Assembly: GCA_003647755.1 (NCBI GenBank)
Contig: QMNL01000007.1
Location: 1-16,830, forward strand
Direction of reading: 5' to 3'
Length of the DNA: 16,830 nucleotides
From: Candidatus Coatesiibacteriota bacterium
GTDB taxonomy: Bacteria > B130-G9
How positions within the stretch are numbered: the first letter of the stretch is position 1; each line of letters starts with the position of its first letter. The translations under genes were made by a program, and so were the position numbers. The notes beneath the pieces are model-generated. The model had not been told where the DNA came from. It searched no databases and was given only the letters and a program-made list of their open reading frames with translations. Shown piece after piece: positions 14,729-16,830 of the stretch.

Positions 14729-16219
14729 TTACTTAGGGATCATGGGATAGCGGATAGGCTTGGCCGCTGTGCTGTTGCAGGTCGCTCTGTCTGCCTGCGC
14801 AAAATCTGCAATGTTTGTGTCGTTCAGGATGTGAGGCGTCATGAACATAACCATCTCAGACTTCTTTGTAGTCCGCTTCGTCATCCTAAACGCCCGCCCT
14901 AAATATGGAATATCCCCAAGCAGAGGAACCTTGTAAGTTACCTCGCTAACGTTGTTAAACATCAGCCCACCGATTACGATAGTCCGGCCATCCCTCGCCC
15001 TCGCATAGAGGTCGGCTTCTCTCCGATCCGTCTCCGGCTGCCCCCCGACATACCCTACCACTGTCTCGACCCGAGGCTTCACCGACAGAGACACGTAACC
15101 ATCAGGTGAGATCTTGGGCGTTATCTCCAGGTGCGTTCCAACCTCGCGCCACGCCACGGTTGGCCTGTACTCAGTGTAGGCCACACCAAGCGGGTTCACG
15201 TCAGTAACCTTGACGTAATCGGTGTAAGGTATGTTCCGGTAAAGATCGAGAGTCGATTTCTTACGGTCCAGACCAACGATCTTGGGAGTGGATATCATCT
15301 GAATGTCGCCCTGCTGAGCCAACGCTGTCAAAAGCAACTCCACCTTGTTGTTGCTCAGCCCTGCGGCAATCACCTGGCCCGTCATGTAACCCGTGAGAAA
15401 CGTCTTCGCCGACCCACGCATCTGACTCCAGTTAGACAAATCAAGGTCCTTAAAAGTCCAGTCAATCCCCAACTCATGATCACTGTCCAGCGTCACCTCG
15501 AACAACTCTATCTCTATCAGCACTTGCGGAGGCTTCACATCAACTGCCCGAATATATCGCTCAACATAGTTGACAATAGTTGGATCGCAATTCACCAGCG
15601 TCAACGTCCTAGAAGCCTTGTCTGTAACGACCGAACCACGCCCTGCCAATATCTCCTCAACCTGGGACTTCACGTCCAAAAGAGGCGCCTGGTTCACCCG
15701 GAAAACCTTGATTGGCTCGCCACGGGTTATGATGAGGAACTTGTTGTCTATGCGCCACGAATAGCCAAAAGACCGAAGAACGGTGTCAAATATGTCCTCC
15801 AGGGTAACGCTTGAGACATCAAGCGTAATCGTCCCCTCAAGCCGCTGGGGAATGATAACATTCAGACCCTTCCCCTTCACCAAAGTCTGGATGACGTCCT
15901 GAAGCTGTGCGTCCTGGACCTTTATGTCGAACCGCTGCTGAAGCACCGCCGGAACCGGCGTCTCGGGAGGCTCCGCCAGCGAGATCGCATCGGAGATACC
16001 CTCCAAATTGGGCGTCTCCAAAACAGTCATATCCTTAAGAACCGGCCCCACTTCCTCCGTGCTCTCGGTAGCGGTTGGCTCCCCAGCTACAGCCTCCGTC
16101 TGACTTGTGGCAGGTCCCACAGCAGGAGTATGCATCGTTGCACACCCCAGCGAAACAAGTATCGAAATAAAAGAGAGAATAGCGATTGAACTCGCCCCTT
16201 TTACCCATCCGTCCTTCAC
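14729..16219 (-). CDS. Secretin lipoprotein, PilQ/GspD type
   Basis: Secretins form the outer-membrane channel of type IV pilus or type II secretion machines. The 496-residue protein has a lipoprotein-like signal peptide with Cys26 (ISILVSLGCATM), a Thr/Glu/Pro-rich linker, and a secretin/TonB short N-terminal (STN) domain (about 95-165: FDIKVQDAQLQDVIQTLVKG to RIDNKFLIITRG). An N1-like ring domain follows (about 172-235: VFRVNQAPLLDVKSQVEEIL), then the secretin pore domain (about 238-470). The pore carries LLLTALAQQGDIQMISTPKI, GTHLEITPKI, and the secretin signature DGRTIVIGGLMFNNVSE followed by VPLLGDIPYLGRAFR, ending MVMFMTPHIL. No AMIN domain is seen and it is short for PilQ. GGGAGG precedes the ATG. 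I favour a type IV pilus role over type II secretion, weakly, because no other pilus gene is visible. Confidence 0.9.
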   Translation of the reverse strand: MKDGWVKGASSIAILSFISILVSLGCATMHTPAVGPATSQTEAVAGEPTATESTEEVGPVLKDMTVLETPNLEGISDAISLAEPPETPVPAVLQQRFDIKVQDAQLQDVIQTLVKGKGLNVIIPQRLEGTITLDVSSVTLEDIFDTVLRSFGYSWRIDNKFLIITRGEPIKVFRVNQAPLLDVKSQVEEILAGRGSVVTDKASRTLTLVNCDPTIVNYVERYIRAVDVKPPQVLIEIELFEVTLDSDHELGIDWTFKDLDLSNWSQMRGSAKTFLTGYMTGQVIAAGLSNNKVELLLTALAQQGDIQMISTPKIVGLDRKKSTLDLYRNIPYTDYVKVTDVNPLGVAYTEYRPTVAWREVGTHLEITPKISPDGYVSLSVKPRVETVVGYVGGQPETDRREADLYARARDGRTIVIGGLMFNNVSEVTYKVPLLGDIPYLGRAFRMTKRTTKKSEMVMFMTPHILNDTNIADFAQADRATCNSTAAKPIRYPMIPK

Positions 16220-16288
16220 ATCAACCTCCCGTATAAAAAAAGCATCCTCTGTTTCACCCTATATGTATTCCTCATTCCTGTTACCCAT

Positions 16289-16316
16289 ATACTACGCAAA
16301 ATGCCCCGCCCGTCAA
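16289..16316 (-). promoter_or_regulatory. Candidate sigma-70 promoter for the secretin gene
   Basis: In the 146-bp gap upstream of the secretin, the minus strand has TTGACG (16316-16311), a 16-base spacer and TAGTAT (16294-16289), matching five and four of six consensus bases. A start near 16282 gives a leader of about 60 bases before the ATG at 16219. This would let the secretin be transcribed separately from the gene before it. Confidence 0.38.
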
Positions 16317-16365
16317 AACATTCTCGACCAGGCGCCACATCTTGAACGCATATAAAAAACCAAGC

Positions 16366-16830
16366 CTACGATTTCGCCGCGGCCTCCTGCTTGGTCTGCG
16401 AACCCCACGTCCCTCCCACCGGGAAATCGTAGTCAAGATTGATCAACAGGTTGCGAATGGTTACGACCTCGGGGAGTATCCTGATGATCCTGAGCCGCTG
16501 AGACACTTCTGCTGGGCCTTTTGAGCTGCCAGTGGGTGTCGAGAACTCGATGTCCTGCCCCTCTGTAACCACCCACTTCACGCCCTCGGATACCGGCAAC
16601 CGTTGGATCACCGCCCACGACTGCTTCTCGTTATACATTATCATAGCGACCCGAACCGGCGGCTCGCCGCTAACGTAGAGAAGGTCTCTTTGGACCTGCC
16701 GTGCGCTCGCCCTAGGCTTTTTACGCAGGGCGGCGTTTATGGTCGTGATCTCCTCAAAATCGCTGAATCCCTCCGGGACCACAAGGTCCGTAACGTAAGG
16801 GTTGTACCCCTCCTTCCGCAGCTCCACCAC
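16366..16830 (-). CDS. Unrecognised protein upstream of the secretin, partial at 5' end
   Basis: The reading frame is open to the window edge, so the true start probably lies outside; 154 codons are visible. The product is soluble and mixed alpha/beta. It opens with LRKEGYNPYVTDLVVPEGF, has a Lys/Arg-rich stretch (RKKPRASARQVQRDLLYV), then strand-rich sequence (VRVAMIMYNEKQSWAVIQRL, EGVKWVVTEGQDIEF, RLRIIRILPEVVTIRNLLI), and ends in a Lys/Ala-rich tail. I recognise no family. Its place 146 bp before a secretin, where pilus operons often carry pilP, and the late strand pattern make a PilP-like or other pilus/secretion accessory role possible. No PilP motif is convincing, however. The missing N-terminus may hold a signal or membrane anchor. 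Confidence 0.55.
   Translation of the reverse strand: MVELRKEGYNPYVTDLVVPEGFSDFEEITTINAALRKKPRASARQVQRDLLYVSGEPPVRVAMIMYNEKQSWAVIQRLPVSEGVKWVVTEGQDIEFSTPTGSSKGPAEVSQRLRIIRILPEVVTIRNLLINLDYDFPVGGTWGSQTKQEAAAKS

Overview
The window looks like chromosomal DNA from a flagellated, piliated, Gram-negative (diderm) bacterium, moderately GC-rich by eye. A lipoprotein secretin, MotB-type peptidoglycan-anchored stators, and large signal-peptide-bearing beta-helix and beta-propeller proteins all point to an outer membrane. I cannot name the lineage. The gene mix (split flagellar cluster, orphan HgdB-like gene, DUF1565-like beta-helix protein) would suit an uncultured candidate phylum or a deep 'delta'-type lineage, but this is only an impression. 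No phage, insertion sequence, CRISPR array, tRNA or rRNA was seen.

Layout. (1) Positions 170-4216, minus strand: a flagellar motor/export run transcribed motA, a MotB-like gene without the ion-binding Asp, motB, fliL, a previously unlisted 45-codon ORF, fliN, fliO. fliM is missing from its usual place between fliL and fliN; that slot holds the 45-codon ORF, joined to fliL by an ATGA overlap and to fliN by a TAATG overlap. (2) Positions 4422-7949, plus strand: a YjbQ-family protein, a sigma-70 factor without region 1.1, a GT4 glycosyltransferase, and fliP, which has left its usual place after fliO. (3) Positions 7938-12251, minus strand: a multi-pass membrane protein broken by one frameshift, an HgdB-like iron-sulfur protein whose stop overlaps the membrane gene's start (GTGA), and a secreted beta-propeller-like protein. 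(4) Positions 12461-14668, plus strand: a 735-residue secreted right-handed beta-helix protein, divergent from the propeller gene and apparently sharing its C-terminal beta-sandwich type. (5) Positions 14729-16830, minus strand: a PilQ/GspD-type secretin lipoprotein, preceded by the 3' part of an unrecognised gene that runs off the window.

How they work together: MotA and the two MotB-like proteins would form the stator, FliL supports it, FliN is part of the C-ring switch, and FliO and FliP belong to the flagellar export gate. The secretin is an outer-membrane pore for type IV pili or type II secretion. The two large secreted proteins are probably surface or extracellular products. The most interesting points are the MotB pair in which one member lacks the essential Asp, and the coupled small ORF in the fliM position.
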